Source of the DNA: Saprospiraceae bacterium
Lineage (GTDB): Bacteria > Bacteroidota > Bacteroidia > Chitinophagales > Saprospiraceae
Direction: 5' to 3'
DNA length: 64,000 nt
Assembly (NCBI GenBank): GCA_013214355.1
Contig: JABSSL010000076.1
Location: 1 to 64,000, forward strand
Both the position numbers and the translations under genes were made by a program. Of the stretch, positions 42,301 through 50,069 are shown piece by piece. Below the pieces are notes generated by a model. It had not been told where the DNA came from. It saw nothing but the letters and a program-made list of their open reading frames with translations, and made no database searches. Each line of letters begins with the position of its first letter. Position 1 is the first letter of the stretch.

Positions 42301-44000
42301 AATTTGATTTTGCCTGGACTTCTCCCGATGGGAATTTTGTCTCCTCAACGAATCAGCTAAACCCTGTAGTGAATCAACCTGGGACCTATCTATTAACGGT
42401 CAATGATCCCATCAATCAATGTTCTGCTCAGGATGTGGTGGTAATTACTGAAGACCTAGAAGCACCACAAGCCAGCATAACGGGCTTGGATACTTTGTCC
42501 TTCTCCTGTACCACAAGTATCGTTACGCTTGATGCAAGTTCCACCATGGGAGTGCAAGGCCATACCCTCCAGTTTGATTGGACTAGCCTTTCTGCTGGCC
42601 AACTGATTGGTAACCCCAATGACGCTATGATTCAAGCAGAAGGAGTTGGTCTATACCGTTTGCTGGTCACGGATACCGATAATAGCTGTAGCGATACCTT
42701 GATCTTTTCATTAACCGGAGATTTTGATTTGCCAAGTATTAACCTAGGTCCAGTCAATAGTATAAATTGTGCTCGTCCGACGGTTGTTCTTGACGCCTCT
42801 GATGGGGCAAATAGCAATTTGGACTTTGCCTGGTTTACCATAGATGGGCAGACCATAGTTGAGGATACAACTCGGATCAGCGTATCCACTGGAGGCACTT
42901 ATCAGCTAGTGGTGACAGATAATACGAATGGTTGTCAGCAAACAAGGACAATAGATGTTATGGCGGATACAGTGAGGCCCACGGTAAATATTATGCCGAC
43001 AGATGCCTTGGATTGTTTTAATAGCTCCATTACCCTAAGCGGGGCTAGTTCAGATTCGGGAGCAGAAATCGCTGTGGAATGGAGCACCTTAGATGGTAAT
43101 TTTGTCGGTAGTCCAATCGGATTAGAGACTACCATTGATGCCGCCGGCACCTACTTCTTGACCCTTACCAATTCCCGAAATGCTTGCTCAAATATCGATA
43201 GTATTTTGGTAGAAGCCTTATCCAATCCAATTATAGGTACTCGCCTCAATGTACAACCTCCTGCCTGTGCTGGGGGCGATATGGGAAGTATAGCAGTGGA
43301 TTCGATTCAAGGAGGGACAGGCCCCTTTGTTTTTTCCATCAATGGAAATTCCTTTGGCTCAGCCAGCCAGTTTTCTGACCTGTTCCCTGGTTCTTATGAG
43401 TTAGCCATTGAAGATGCGAATGGTTGTACCTGGAGTGAAACCGTGATTGTTCCTGAGCAAGCAGACATTAGCGTAGATCTTGGTCCTGATTTGGAAGTGT
43501 TATTTGGGGAGGAAGTTTTGCTAGAAGCGATTACCAATGCATCGAGTATTGCAGAGGTGATTTGGACACCCGCCTTAGGGGATACGCTAGCTGATCCCTT
43601 GCAGCAATTAATTGTCCCCACCTTTTCCACAAAGTACGCTGTAACAGTGATTGATGAACAGGGCTGTAGGGCTTCAGACGAGATTATTATTCTGGTCCTA
43701 GAACGAAAAAGGTATTATGCACCTACTGTCTTTTACCCCAATGGAAATGGTGTCAATGATACCTATACTTTGTATGCCGGCAATGAGGTGAGAGAAATTC
43801 GTGCCTTTCAGATTTTCGATCGCTGGGGGAATCAGGTCTTTGGTAGAGAAAATTTCCAGCCTAATGATCCTACTTTGGGCTGGGATGGCAAATTCAATGG
43901 GCAACCCATGAATGCGGCCGTGTATGTCTTCTTTGCCGAAATAGAGTATATCGATGGGCGAATCGAAATGGTTCGAGGAGACTTGACCCTCATCCGTTAG
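36312..44000 (+). CDS. Giant T9SS-secreted surface protein: P-domain-like N-terminus, many PKD/Ig-like repeats, SprB-like repeat, gliding motility-associated C-terminal domain
   Basis: Signal MRRIYILWHIIILPIFAIGQS; repeated DAGPD..LTC..GC units; PACAGGDMGSIAVDSIQGGTGPFVFSING (SprB-like); C-terminal VFYPNGNGVNDTYTLYAGNEVREIRAFQIFDRWGNQVF. Confidence 0.92.
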   Translation: MRRIYILWHIIILPIFAIGQSCGLTDTVLINPNSNGSFTLSIEDFINDDLADPAQGVCGIELKFKHTFVEYFELSLTSPGGQTIDLIGPNSGQNGSTFGSTWDISFIPSIEPAMPDSGYLDRWDNEQANDFGVFFLYTGSYYPYSGNLEDFNTGAVNGDWVFNFSNDPSPFNTGAVIFARLIFCDSRGVDCCFGVGGELRAPDLLACEGDTSLLINPDPFFSAGVADTSEYDYTYLLARDSLIIGFDTVPDLQSFSGGMYQICGLSYRASEADSLSQLINTVDLDSLQNNLNSFFPLFCGDLSDNCITVQIEPPPDTVFLIEQICQGDSITVGDSVVFSTGNYLFELESFAGCDSIVDLDLTVINTIIEDIDLTICEGDSVEVGPSIYRIEGTYTDTLQSSLGCDSIINLNLEVLQPIITNLTERICPGDRFEVGDSTFTETGLYQVNLLSARNCDSIVNLDLRVLDLELNIAEPDTITCFNNGIELNANASNPAGLLTFDWQDMDGNSMGSSPILTVNVADTISLTISRTEAGTTCSATDTVIVREDRIPPIADAGLDMDITCSFPERTLGGTTTSVGVNYSYNWQTTDGQIDGASTTEQIIVQTPGTYTLVVTNTDNGCESQDDIVIGIDTASPIADAGPDTLLTCGITEITLGGSGTSSGAEFLYYWLNNSGDTIPASNTPNLSINQAGNYTLRVTDDSNGCTITETVEVTQDIALPQIIIAPPSLLNCEQVEQTLDATASDQGPNFELFWKASNGGNISAGQGTPTPNVDATGNYELVITNLSTACRDSVMLVVEDSINTITAAIDAPSLLTCDAPSTTLNVSLSSSTGRDIQYLWTTTTGSFAGDTIGASVAVNAAAMYTLEVLDTFTRCSATAQVEVIQDVGLPVAEAGDAAVLNCAISRLSLDGEGSSIGANFSYQWQGPCIISPSDQLEIEVDCPGTYILEVTNTDNSCVNVDSVIITENLELPVAVIDAPDILSCRDTEITLSAVSSTSASDVDFAWTGPGILTATDAAQIQLSQTGVYEVIVTDQLSQCTDTTSVTVVDDIELPMVDLGPDTSLTCLVSSLSLGGGTNSAGPDFVYQWTVLEGNITTSLTEPTVNVDEQGIYRLTIENIVTGCRDSSTVFVNRTDQIPFVDAGPNLSFLCDTDSLILLGSTGVMPENANISWVGPCLEGRTDSLVAIASCPGQYIIEVEDTSTGCSNTDTMTVRVSSVVPVALVPDTVFISCETGQAILDASNSSFGTYSWSFQGNPIASTSNLIGVEEAGVYLFTVTNLDGTCSDSEEILVLENCGPQIIVLPPDSLTCVVSTVSIDASQSTQGDNISFAWTGPEVGCITAGIDSQVAEVICPGSYQLILTNTEVMAADTQFVEVFLDTLSPIAVAGNPDTITCTMPSLELSGMGSSEGSIYTYSWSSFSTGEVISTALTAQATEPGSYLLEVTNTENGCQTQDVVQVFIDENAPQISFGNLLFPCEATEFDLEALVTPIDHNYQYEWTGPGIVAGAQTPTVRINQIGTYQLEILDLDNGCIDVAQAEVEEQDCVPCLDLQGPDILAITCLIDEVAIDVEFCDDCDNCQIQWTTIGGNIQGPANTLDIGVNAAGTYILSVTNDIGFTSTLEVIVLDQTTSPLIDAGPDRFLTCDSTTVVLMPNADSIEANWIFSWIDPNGSEISTEFTATASESGTYTLEVLDTITGCRTSDQVQVDLQSAPPLAEAGPEQELTCQDNLVVLDGSGSATGADIVYQWSTNQNTSCLQGASTTNPVVSCAGTYFLEVRDTLSGCFSMDSVLVQNSDELPALIAVPDTNFTCADSLLVLRAELPPAGSFGFEWCEIESNGQIVAGSCRSTLDYEVRTTGQYRFRVEDFQSGCTNEFTVNVGADTIAPVVNAGDDDTLVCTSPSMQLQGMADSVNTIWSWSALNNSMIEDSSTLSPTIFAPDTFLLTATNTLNQCSATDTLIILRDENAPIADAGPDQNFDCTTQSLQLTGFATSNSGQFDFAWTSPDGNFVSSTNQLNPVVNQPGTYLLTVNDPINQCSAQDVVVITEDLEAPQASITGLDTLSFSCTTSIVTLDASSTMGVQGHTLQFDWTSLSAGQLIGNPNDAMIQAEGVGLYRLLVTDTDNSCSDTLIFSLTGDFDLPSINLGPVNSINCARPTVVLDASDGANSNLDFAWFTIDGQTIVEDTTRISVSTGGTYQLVVTDNTNGCQQTRTIDVMADTVRPTVNIMPTDALDCFNSSITLSGASSDSGAEIAVEWSTLDGNFVGSPIGLETTIDAAGTYFLTLTNSRNACSNIDSILVEALSNPIIGTRLNVQPPACAGGDMGSIAVDSIQGGTGPFVFSINGNSFGSASQFSDLFPGSYELAIEDANGCTWSETVIVPEQADISVDLGPDLEVLFGEEVLLEAITNASSIAEVIWTPALGDTLADPLQQLIVPTFSTKYAVTVIDEQGCRASDEIIILVLERKRYYAPTVFYPNGNGVNDTYTLYAGNEVREIRAFQIFDRWGNQVFGRENFQPNDPTLGWDGKFNGQPMNAAVYVFFAEIEYIDGRIEMVRGDLTLIR

Positions 44001-44652
44001 TAAGCTCTGTTTCCCATCTTGGTAATTTTCTTCCCAAAAAAGAACAAGTAGCAATTTTGACTCTAAGTGTTGCATCGCCCGGGCCCTTTATTTTTATTTT
44101 CTCGCTGTTTTCATCGGACTTAAGTCATTGTTTATTAGATTTTTAGGGCGTTAGTTGGGCGCTTTATAGGAGCTGTAATCGGTATGCCTATGCTACATTC
44201 TGTCCTGGTCTCAAATTGGGAATAGTTGTATTTTTGACCTAACAAGATGCTTGTTTTTTTTAGACATGCATCTGAGCTTTGGAGTGCCTTGGGCACTGCG
44301 ATTTAGGTTATCTTACATATCACACTCCTTGAATGAGGACTTCTTGGTACAACTCGGTACAAAGAAGTCTATGGAATTTTGTGTTTATCAGTATAGGAAA
44401 TAGGCCGGGATGATCTAGTCTCGGCCTATCTTTATCTTTCATTTAGACCTACCTTCCTTTCAAGGTTCATACCCTTAAAGACCCGACCCCCAATTAGACT
44501 TCCCCAGAGCTAAGTGATGACAACTAGTGATTGTTACAGCACTAGTCATGGTATTTCAGACTATGAGCTTCGTAGTCCTGGATGCTATTGTATGTGGTGT
44601 ACTGCTAAGCTAGATTTATATTGAAGACACTTATAAAACGTGAACAAAACTC

Positions 44653-44838
44653 ATGAATGCATTTAAAACACAGTATGGAAAATGGATCATGCTGGTAGCA
44701 GCACTATTTCTTTTTCTAAAAGGTTGGCAAAAATTTTACATTCCCAATGAATCTTCAAATCCTTATGTAATTGGATCGATTGCCTGTGTCTTGGTGGCCA
44801 TTATTTGGATGAGCTTAGAACCTGACCATGGGGCCTAA
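44653..44838 (+). CDS. Small two-TM hypothetical membrane protein (61 aa)
   Basis: WIMLVAALFLFLKGW and YVIGSIACVLVAIIWM hydrophobic segments; isolated intact ORF. Confidence 0.55.
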   Translation: MNAFKTQYGKWIMLVAALFLFLKGWQKFYIPNESSNPYVIGSIACVLVAIIWMSLEPDHGA

Positions 44839-45124
44839 TAGGCTGAAAATACGATTTAGGATTCGCTGATCTCGTTGGGGTAGTGTAACGGTTGTTTTGA
44901 TGATATTTTTACTGCTACATTCCCTCAACCCCTTTTTTGTGTTGTAGAAACCCTATTTGGACTCGATTTACCAGAAACAAATCGAGATAGGGACCCGTAA
45001 ATATAAAGGTAGCTATGCGGCCAAAAAAAGCCGATAAGCTTCCGGTTTTCCCTTAGCATCTGCCAAAAAACGAAAGATGTTCAAATTCAAGGAGAGCCGT
45101 GTTAAATTAGATCAAATTTACGCG

Positions 45125-46633
45125 ATGAAATTTTCTACAGCCTCAGCTGAAAGCTCGAAGCGGAGTCGGCGGTTGTTGATTCTGCTATTCATTAGTGCCA
45201 GCCTTATCTTGTTTTTTTCTGAATTACTGGAAAGGAGTATGTTTATTGATGGGGTATGGTATGCGGTCATCTCTCGTAATCTATCTGAGGGATTAGGGAG
45301 CTTCTGGTTTCCGCAATTTTCGGAGACGATTTTCCCGAACTTTCACGAGCACCCACCCTTTATCTTTGGTTTACAAGCTACCTTTTTTAGTGTTTTGGGT
45401 GATCATTGGCTCACCGAGCGCTTTTTTAGCTTTTGCCATTACTTGGCGACTGGTGTGCTGATCGCGCGACTTTGGCGGAAGGGCAGCAAATCCTGGCCTT
45501 TGCTCCAAGGGTACTGGATTATACCTTTGCTCCTGTGGCAAGTTAACCTGGTTACCTATTATTTCCAACCTGCCAATTTGCTGGATGCCAGTATTTCCCT
45601 GCTTGGACTAGCCTCAATTTGGTGCATGTGGCAGGGCTTACATCACCGTGGACGCTTGGCCTGGTTGGCATTGGCAGGTTTTATGCTGGTAGTAGGATTT
45701 TTAAGTAAAGGGGTAGTGGCCTTATACCCACTAGCTTTCATACCATTGTATGGATGGATATGCAGGGGGTATACTTTCAAGCAGATATTCTTAAATACGG
45801 CTTGGGTGGGGGTTAGCTTCGTGCTACTGTTGGGATTACTAGTCATGGTAAACCCAATGGCTTATGAGAGCTTAGCGAAGTATGTTGATGTCCAATTGTT
45901 GGCGAGCTTGAGGGGAGAAAGAAGGTTGTACTACTACCGGAGCAATCGCTTTTATACTGTAATCCAACTGGTTTGGGTTTTAGTTCCTATGATCTTGCTC
46001 TTATTGACGAGCCTGGGTGTGAAGCGCTGGATGAAACTAGAACTTCAACCTGAGGAAGTGGAGAAACGCCGATATACCCGCAATTTGGCCTTTACCTATT
46101 TTGCCTTGGGATTATCTGCCTCTTTACCCATTATGATTTCTCCTCGGCAGGCGATACCGTATCTACTACCTTCCATCCCGTTCTTCAGTCTGGCATTTGC
46201 CTGGTGGGCTGGTCCAAGTCTCATACAATTTTTGCAACAATGGCAGGAGCGTTGGAGCTTAAGTTTCAGGATAGTGAAGGGTGGGGGATGGCTGGCTGTA
46301 CTGCTTGGTCTAGTCATTTGCACGATGAAGGTGGGAGATATAAACGGGAGAGATGCCGGAGTGATACAAGATTCCAACTTGATCGGGCAGGTAGTGGGAG
46401 AAAACAAGACCATTTCCTCTACTACGTACAATATGTACATCTCCGGCTACTTAATGCGTTTTGATAAAATCAGTATTGATACAACAGATACAAAGCACCC
46501 TTATTTGCTGAGCAAAAAGGATGAACCCATAGATCAAACCCAATATGTCAAGATCCCTTTACCTACGATGGAATACGATCTCTATGAGCGAAGGCCAGAG
46601 GATGATTTCTTTACACAACATTCTAATAAATAA
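45125..46633 (+). CDS. Glycosyltransferase family 39 / ArnT-PMT-like membrane protein
   Basis: Multi-TM; FIDGVWYAVISRNLSEG and FHEHPPFIFGLQA match GT-C family context. ATG at 45077 also possible. Confidence 0.8.
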   Translation: MKFSTASAESSKRSRRLLILLFISASLILFFSELLERSMFIDGVWYAVISRNLSEGLGSFWFPQFSETIFPNFHEHPPFIFGLQATFFSVLGDHWLTERFFSFCHYLATGVLIARLWRKGSKSWPLLQGYWIIPLLLWQVNLVTYYFQPANLLDASISLLGLASIWCMWQGLHHRGRLAWLALAGFMLVVGFLSKGVVALYPLAFIPLYGWICRGYTFKQIFLNTAWVGVSFVLLLGLLVMVNPMAYESLAKYVDVQLLASLRGERRLYYYRSNRFYTVIQLVWVLVPMILLLLTSLGVKRWMKLELQPEEVEKRRYTRNLAFTYFALGLSASLPIMISPRQAIPYLLPSIPFFSLAFAWWAGPSLIQFLQQWQERWSLSFRIVKGGGWLAVLLGLVICTMKVGDINGRDAGVIQDSNLIGQVVGENKTISSTTYNMYISGYLMRFDKISIDTTDTKHPYLLSKKDEPIDQTQYVKIPLPTMEYDLYERRPEDDFFTQHSNK

Positions 46634-46640
46634 AGGTACT

Positions 46641-47534
46641 ATGACAGGGCAAGAAAACAACTTATTCAGTTTCGATACAGAGGAGACCTGGATGAATACA
46701 GCAGACTTTCATCAGTCTTTTGTAGATGAAGAACAGGAGATCTTATTTATCCACTTTAGTAAGCTAGGTAATAAATTGGCGCGTGAAGTGCTGGCTTGGC
46801 GGAATCACCCTGAGGTTCGGAGGTGGATGTACAATAAGGATGTGATTAGCGAAGAAGATCATTTCGAATTTCTAGAACAATTACCTAGGCAGCGGCACCG
46901 GTATTATTGGCTAGTCAAAGAAGGAGATAAGGATTTGGGGGTGATTGATCTCTCCAATTGTGCAGGAGGCGAAAGCGAATGGGGTTTTTATCTTAATCCA
47001 AAGTATATCGGTGGTGGGAAAGCCCTTCGATTGTTCCACCATGCGCTCCACTTTTTCTTTCGTAAGATTAGGCTCAATAAGGTGTACGGATACGTGGCCT
47101 GTGAAAATAACAACTCCTTGCTATTGAATGAGTTATTTGACATGAAATTGGCTGCCCTAATGCCCAAGCAGCACAATGGAGTCATACACTGGTACGCAAA
47201 ATATGAGCTGAATAGAGGAGAATTCCTTACCAGAGGTGTCAACCTTTCCGAAGTCAGAAGGAAATTGATTGGTAGCCAATCCGTATTGCGTCGGAAGCGC
47301 CGAGAAATACGCCTGCGTCAACTCCTTATCCAAGCCTTTGGTAGGCCAGGTTTTCCTTGGCGAGAGCAAAGTGATGAAAATAGCACGCTAGAGGGATTTG
47401 AGCCGAGCACGAATTCCATACAATTAAGCCATTTTTGTCGCTTACTAAAAGAGGATTTTGATATCAAGTTGGATATCCAAAGATTACTTACTTACCGAAC
47501 ATTTTCTGACTTGCTCAATAGTTTGGAAAAATAA
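46641..47534 (+). CDS. GNAT N-acyltransferase (PseH-like) with C-terminal acyl carrier protein-like domain
   Basis: VLAWRNHPEVRRWMYNKDVISEEDHFEFLEQL...GVIDLSNC; C-terminal STLEGFEPSTNSIQLSHFCRLLKEDFDIKLDIQRLLTYRTFSDLLNSL resembles ACP. Start at 46641 avoids overlap with the upstream gene. Confidence 0.72.
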   Translation: MTGQENNLFSFDTEETWMNTADFHQSFVDEEQEILFIHFSKLGNKLAREVLAWRNHPEVRRWMYNKDVISEEDHFEFLEQLPRQRHRYYWLVKEGDKDLGVIDLSNCAGGESEWGFYLNPKYIGGGKALRLFHHALHFFFRKIRLNKVYGYVACENNNSLLLNELFDMKLAALMPKQHNGVIHWYAKYELNRGEFLTRGVNLSEVRRKLIGSQSVLRRKRREIRLRQLLIQAFGRPGFPWREQSDENSTLEGFEPSTNSIQLSHFCRLLKEDFDIKLDIQRLLTYRTFSDLLNSLEK

Positions 47535-47570
47535 TACTAGGGAGGATCAAATTAGGATGGAATCCCTTCA

Positions 47571-48299
47571 TCAAATGGTTCCACTATCCACAAAGAAATT
47601 CTGGCCAGTAATCGAGCTGGCACTTTCACTGATTAAAAAAAGTATGGTACTAACCACCGATTCAATAGCTGTGGCTTTCTTCAGGCTTGTTCGTTTGTAG
47701 ATGCGGCTCTTTTGCTCCGCGGTCAGGGTAGCGGTCATATCTGTTTCCATAAAGCCTGCCACAATGCAGTTGGATCTAATGCCTTTACTGCCCCATTCCC
47801 GGGCTGTATTTTTAGAAAAGGCTTCCAGCGCCCCCTTGGTGGCGGCATACATGGCCAATCCTTTGTAGCCAGTATGGGCACTAATGGATGACAGATGAAT
47901 TATATTACCCGCCGTACGATGCAGTAGCATATTCCGTAGACAAAGCTTACAAAGTAACATGGGGGAAAGTACATTGACTGCAAATAGACGCTCTAAGGGA
48001 TCCAGTTGTAGATTGGTGATTAGATCATCGTAGGCCATAGCGGCATTGTTGATGAAAGCGTGGATCGGGGTTCCCTTAGGAATAAGTAGCGAGAATGGCT
48101 TCGTACCAATCGCTTCAGTCTGGGCCAAGTCTAAGGGCTGCCAATGGAGTGCCTTGGGATGTTTTTGCTGAAGTTCTTGCAATGCAGTACTGCGGCTTCT
48201 GCTGAGGCCAAATACCTGATGGCCAGCCTCCAAAAGCTGCTCGCATAGCGCTAGGCCTAGCCCACCAGAAACACCCGTGAGCAATACATTTTTTTTCAT
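47571..48299 (-). CDS. SDR family oxidoreductase, FabG-like
   Basis: NVLLTGVSGGLGLALCEQL; IIHLSSISAHTGYKGLAMYAATKGALEAFSKNTAREW; SSITGQNFFVDSGT. Confidence 0.88.
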   Translation of the reverse strand: MKKNVLLTGVSGGLGLALCEQLLEAGHQVFGLSRSRSTALQELQQKHPKALHWQPLDLAQTEAIGTKPFSLLIPKGTPIHAFINNAAMAYDDLITNLQLDPLERLFAVNVLSPMLLCKLCLRNMLLHRTAGNIIHLSSISAHTGYKGLAMYAATKGALEAFSKNTAREWGSKGIRSNCIVAGFMETDMTATLTAEQKSRIYKRTSLKKATAIESVVSTILFLISESASSITGQNFFVDSGTI

Positions 48300-49513
48300 C
48301 GTTTGATCTTTCCAGTGTGGGTCATTGATATTTCATCAACGATCTTGATAATCCTCGGCACCTTAAAGGCCTGTAAATTTTCCTTCAGCAATGACTTAAT
48401 CGTTGCAATGGATAAGTCAGGGTCAAGTAGTTTTACATCGCAACAAATGATATTCCCCGTAAGGGCATTTTTGCGACCATACACCCGGTATTGCTGAATC
48501 CCGGGAATCTGATCTAAGGCTTCCTCAATTTCTACCAACTTCACCCGGTAACCCGCCACATTAATCGTATCCTTTTTGCGGCCAGCAAATTGAAATCTTC
48601 CTTTTTCGTCTATAATCACAGTATCTCCAGTTTGGTACCACTCCTGCTCGGGATTCAAAATGCCAGGGTCTGCCAAAAGATCTCTGTGCAGCAGTAGTTC
48701 ATTGTTAACGAATTTCACCTTCGACTGGATAGCCTTCGGAATGACGAAATAGTCACCTTCGGAGGCAAATAGAGTTCCGGTCTCAGTAGTGGCAAAGAGG
48801 TTATATAATTTAGCATTGGGAAACGCCTCGTGGAGGCGAGCATGTAGTTTTGGACTCGATCTTTCACCGCCTATGCTCACCCCTTGAACCTTGTCATAAA
48901 TTTGTCCCGTAGGGAACAGCAATCGATAAAAGGTAGGTGTGGCAGAAATATGGCTAATCCGAAACCTTTCTAATAGATCTAGGATCAAGGGCTTATCTAG
49001 GCCAAAAAAATTTACTAAGAGATTATGATTAAGAAATGCTTGTAGGAATACTTGTAGGCCGGCCATATGGGCCGGATGATAGCAAAACGCCCACCGGCCG
49101 GCTGCGTATTTCGAACCAATTCGAATATTACGCAGCAGCCTTCCGATGGGGTAGTTTATTTGCTTGGGGACTGCGGTTGTTCCTGAAGTGAAAAGAGACA
49201 AAGTCGCTTTGGAGTGTAAAAGGGAATGCTGAAGGGTATCCCAGGTCTCCAAGGCTTTCGTCGTCTTCTCTTTGTTTATTAGAACATTGGTATTTTCCTT
49301 TTCTTGTAATGCCAAAGGCAATTCAAAGTCTTCATCTACTAGGTATACCTGTAGATCATTGATCATTGCCAAGATCAAATGTTGGTAGAAGGGGCGTAAA
49401 TGTTTTGCTCGAAGTATCACATTGCAGCCTTTCTGCTGGCGCAAGAGATCGAGCAATTCAGCGTAGGAGATACTATAGCCCCCTGGTAAATCTACCAAGA
49501 ATAAAGACTTCAT
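48296..49513 (-). CDS. AMP-dependent acyl/aryl-CoA or -ACP ligase (short N-terminus)
   Basis: SLFTSGTTAVPKQI; NLFATTETGTLF; YQTGDTVIID; GRKKDTINVAGYRVKLVEIEEAL; MTHTGKIKR. Confidence 0.9.
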   Translation of the reverse strand: MKSLFLVDLPGGYSISYAELLDLLRQQKGCNVILRAKHLRPFYQHLILAMINDLQVYLVDEDFELPLALQEKENTNVLINKEKTTKALETWDTLQHSLLHSKATLSLFTSGTTAVPKQINYPIGRLLRNIRIGSKYAAGRWAFCYHPAHMAGLQVFLQAFLNHNLLVNFFGLDKPLILDLLERFRISHISATPTFYRLLFPTGQIYDKVQGVSIGGERSSPKLHARLHEAFPNAKLYNLFATTETGTLFASEGDYFVIPKAIQSKVKFVNNELLLHRDLLADPGILNPEQEWYQTGDTVIIDEKGRFQFAGRKKDTINVAGYRVKLVEIEEALDQIPGIQQYRVYGRKNALTGNIICCDVKLLDPDLSIATIKSLLKENLQAFKVPRIIKIVDEISMTHTGKIKR

Positions 49514-49752
49514 ATAGAGAGTCTTTGATAGATCTCTTCCACCGTCTCAATCACGCCGTCCTCGAATATGTCAATTTGGAATTCATCCTCTAATCTTACG
49601 GTTAACTCTGCTAATTCCAGGGAGTCCAGTGCAAGATCGTTTCGAAGATGAGTTTTCTCTTTTATTTCCTCTAAAATAGCCACAGGTGGGCTTTTTTCTT
49701 CACAGACCAATTGAATGATCTCGATGACTTTCTGTCGTGCTTCGGCTAACAT
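49510..49752 (-). CDS. Acyl carrier protein
   Basis: DLALDSLELAELTVRLEDEFQIDIF phosphopantetheine-site pattern; 80 aa; 4-nt overlap with ligase. Confidence 0.9.
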   Translation of the reverse strand: MLAEARQKVIEIIQLVCEEKSPPVAILEEIKEKTHLRNDLALDSLELAELTVRLEDEFQIDIFEDGVIETVEEIYQRLSI

Positions 49753-49849
49753 GTGCGTAAACTTATTTCATATCTTATATTTTTTAATACATCATAAACT
49801 ATGCCAAAGTTTCAGTTTTTAGAGACTTTTATAGCGCAGAAAGGGTGCT

Positions 49850-49887
49850 TCTGCCAAAAACCGAAGCAGATGAACCAAAAACCGAAG
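49850..49887. promoter_or_regulatory. Candidate operator: direct repeats CCAAAAACCGAAG at 21-nt period
   Basis: CCAAAAACCGAAG at 49854-49866 and 49875-49887, upstream of the ACP gene (and of divergent 50070 gene). Confidence 0.45.
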
Positions 49888-50069
49888 AAATCCCGCCATT
49901 TTAAGAAATAAAAGATTTACCCTCCTTATTAGTTACATCTTTGAACCACGAAGAACGCTAAGCTTACCCAAACCCACTACCACCCAACAATATCTACCTT
50001 CCTTAAAGTCCATCCTCAGTAACGGATGGCGGATCCATTTTTTGACTAAACGCCTTAAAAGATTGAGTT

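Noticed and set aside
36189-44075. Many antisense and alternative-frame ORFs inside the giant repeat gene
   Set aside because: Explained by long repetitive coding sequence; the + strand frame has signal peptide, repeats and C-terminal domain.
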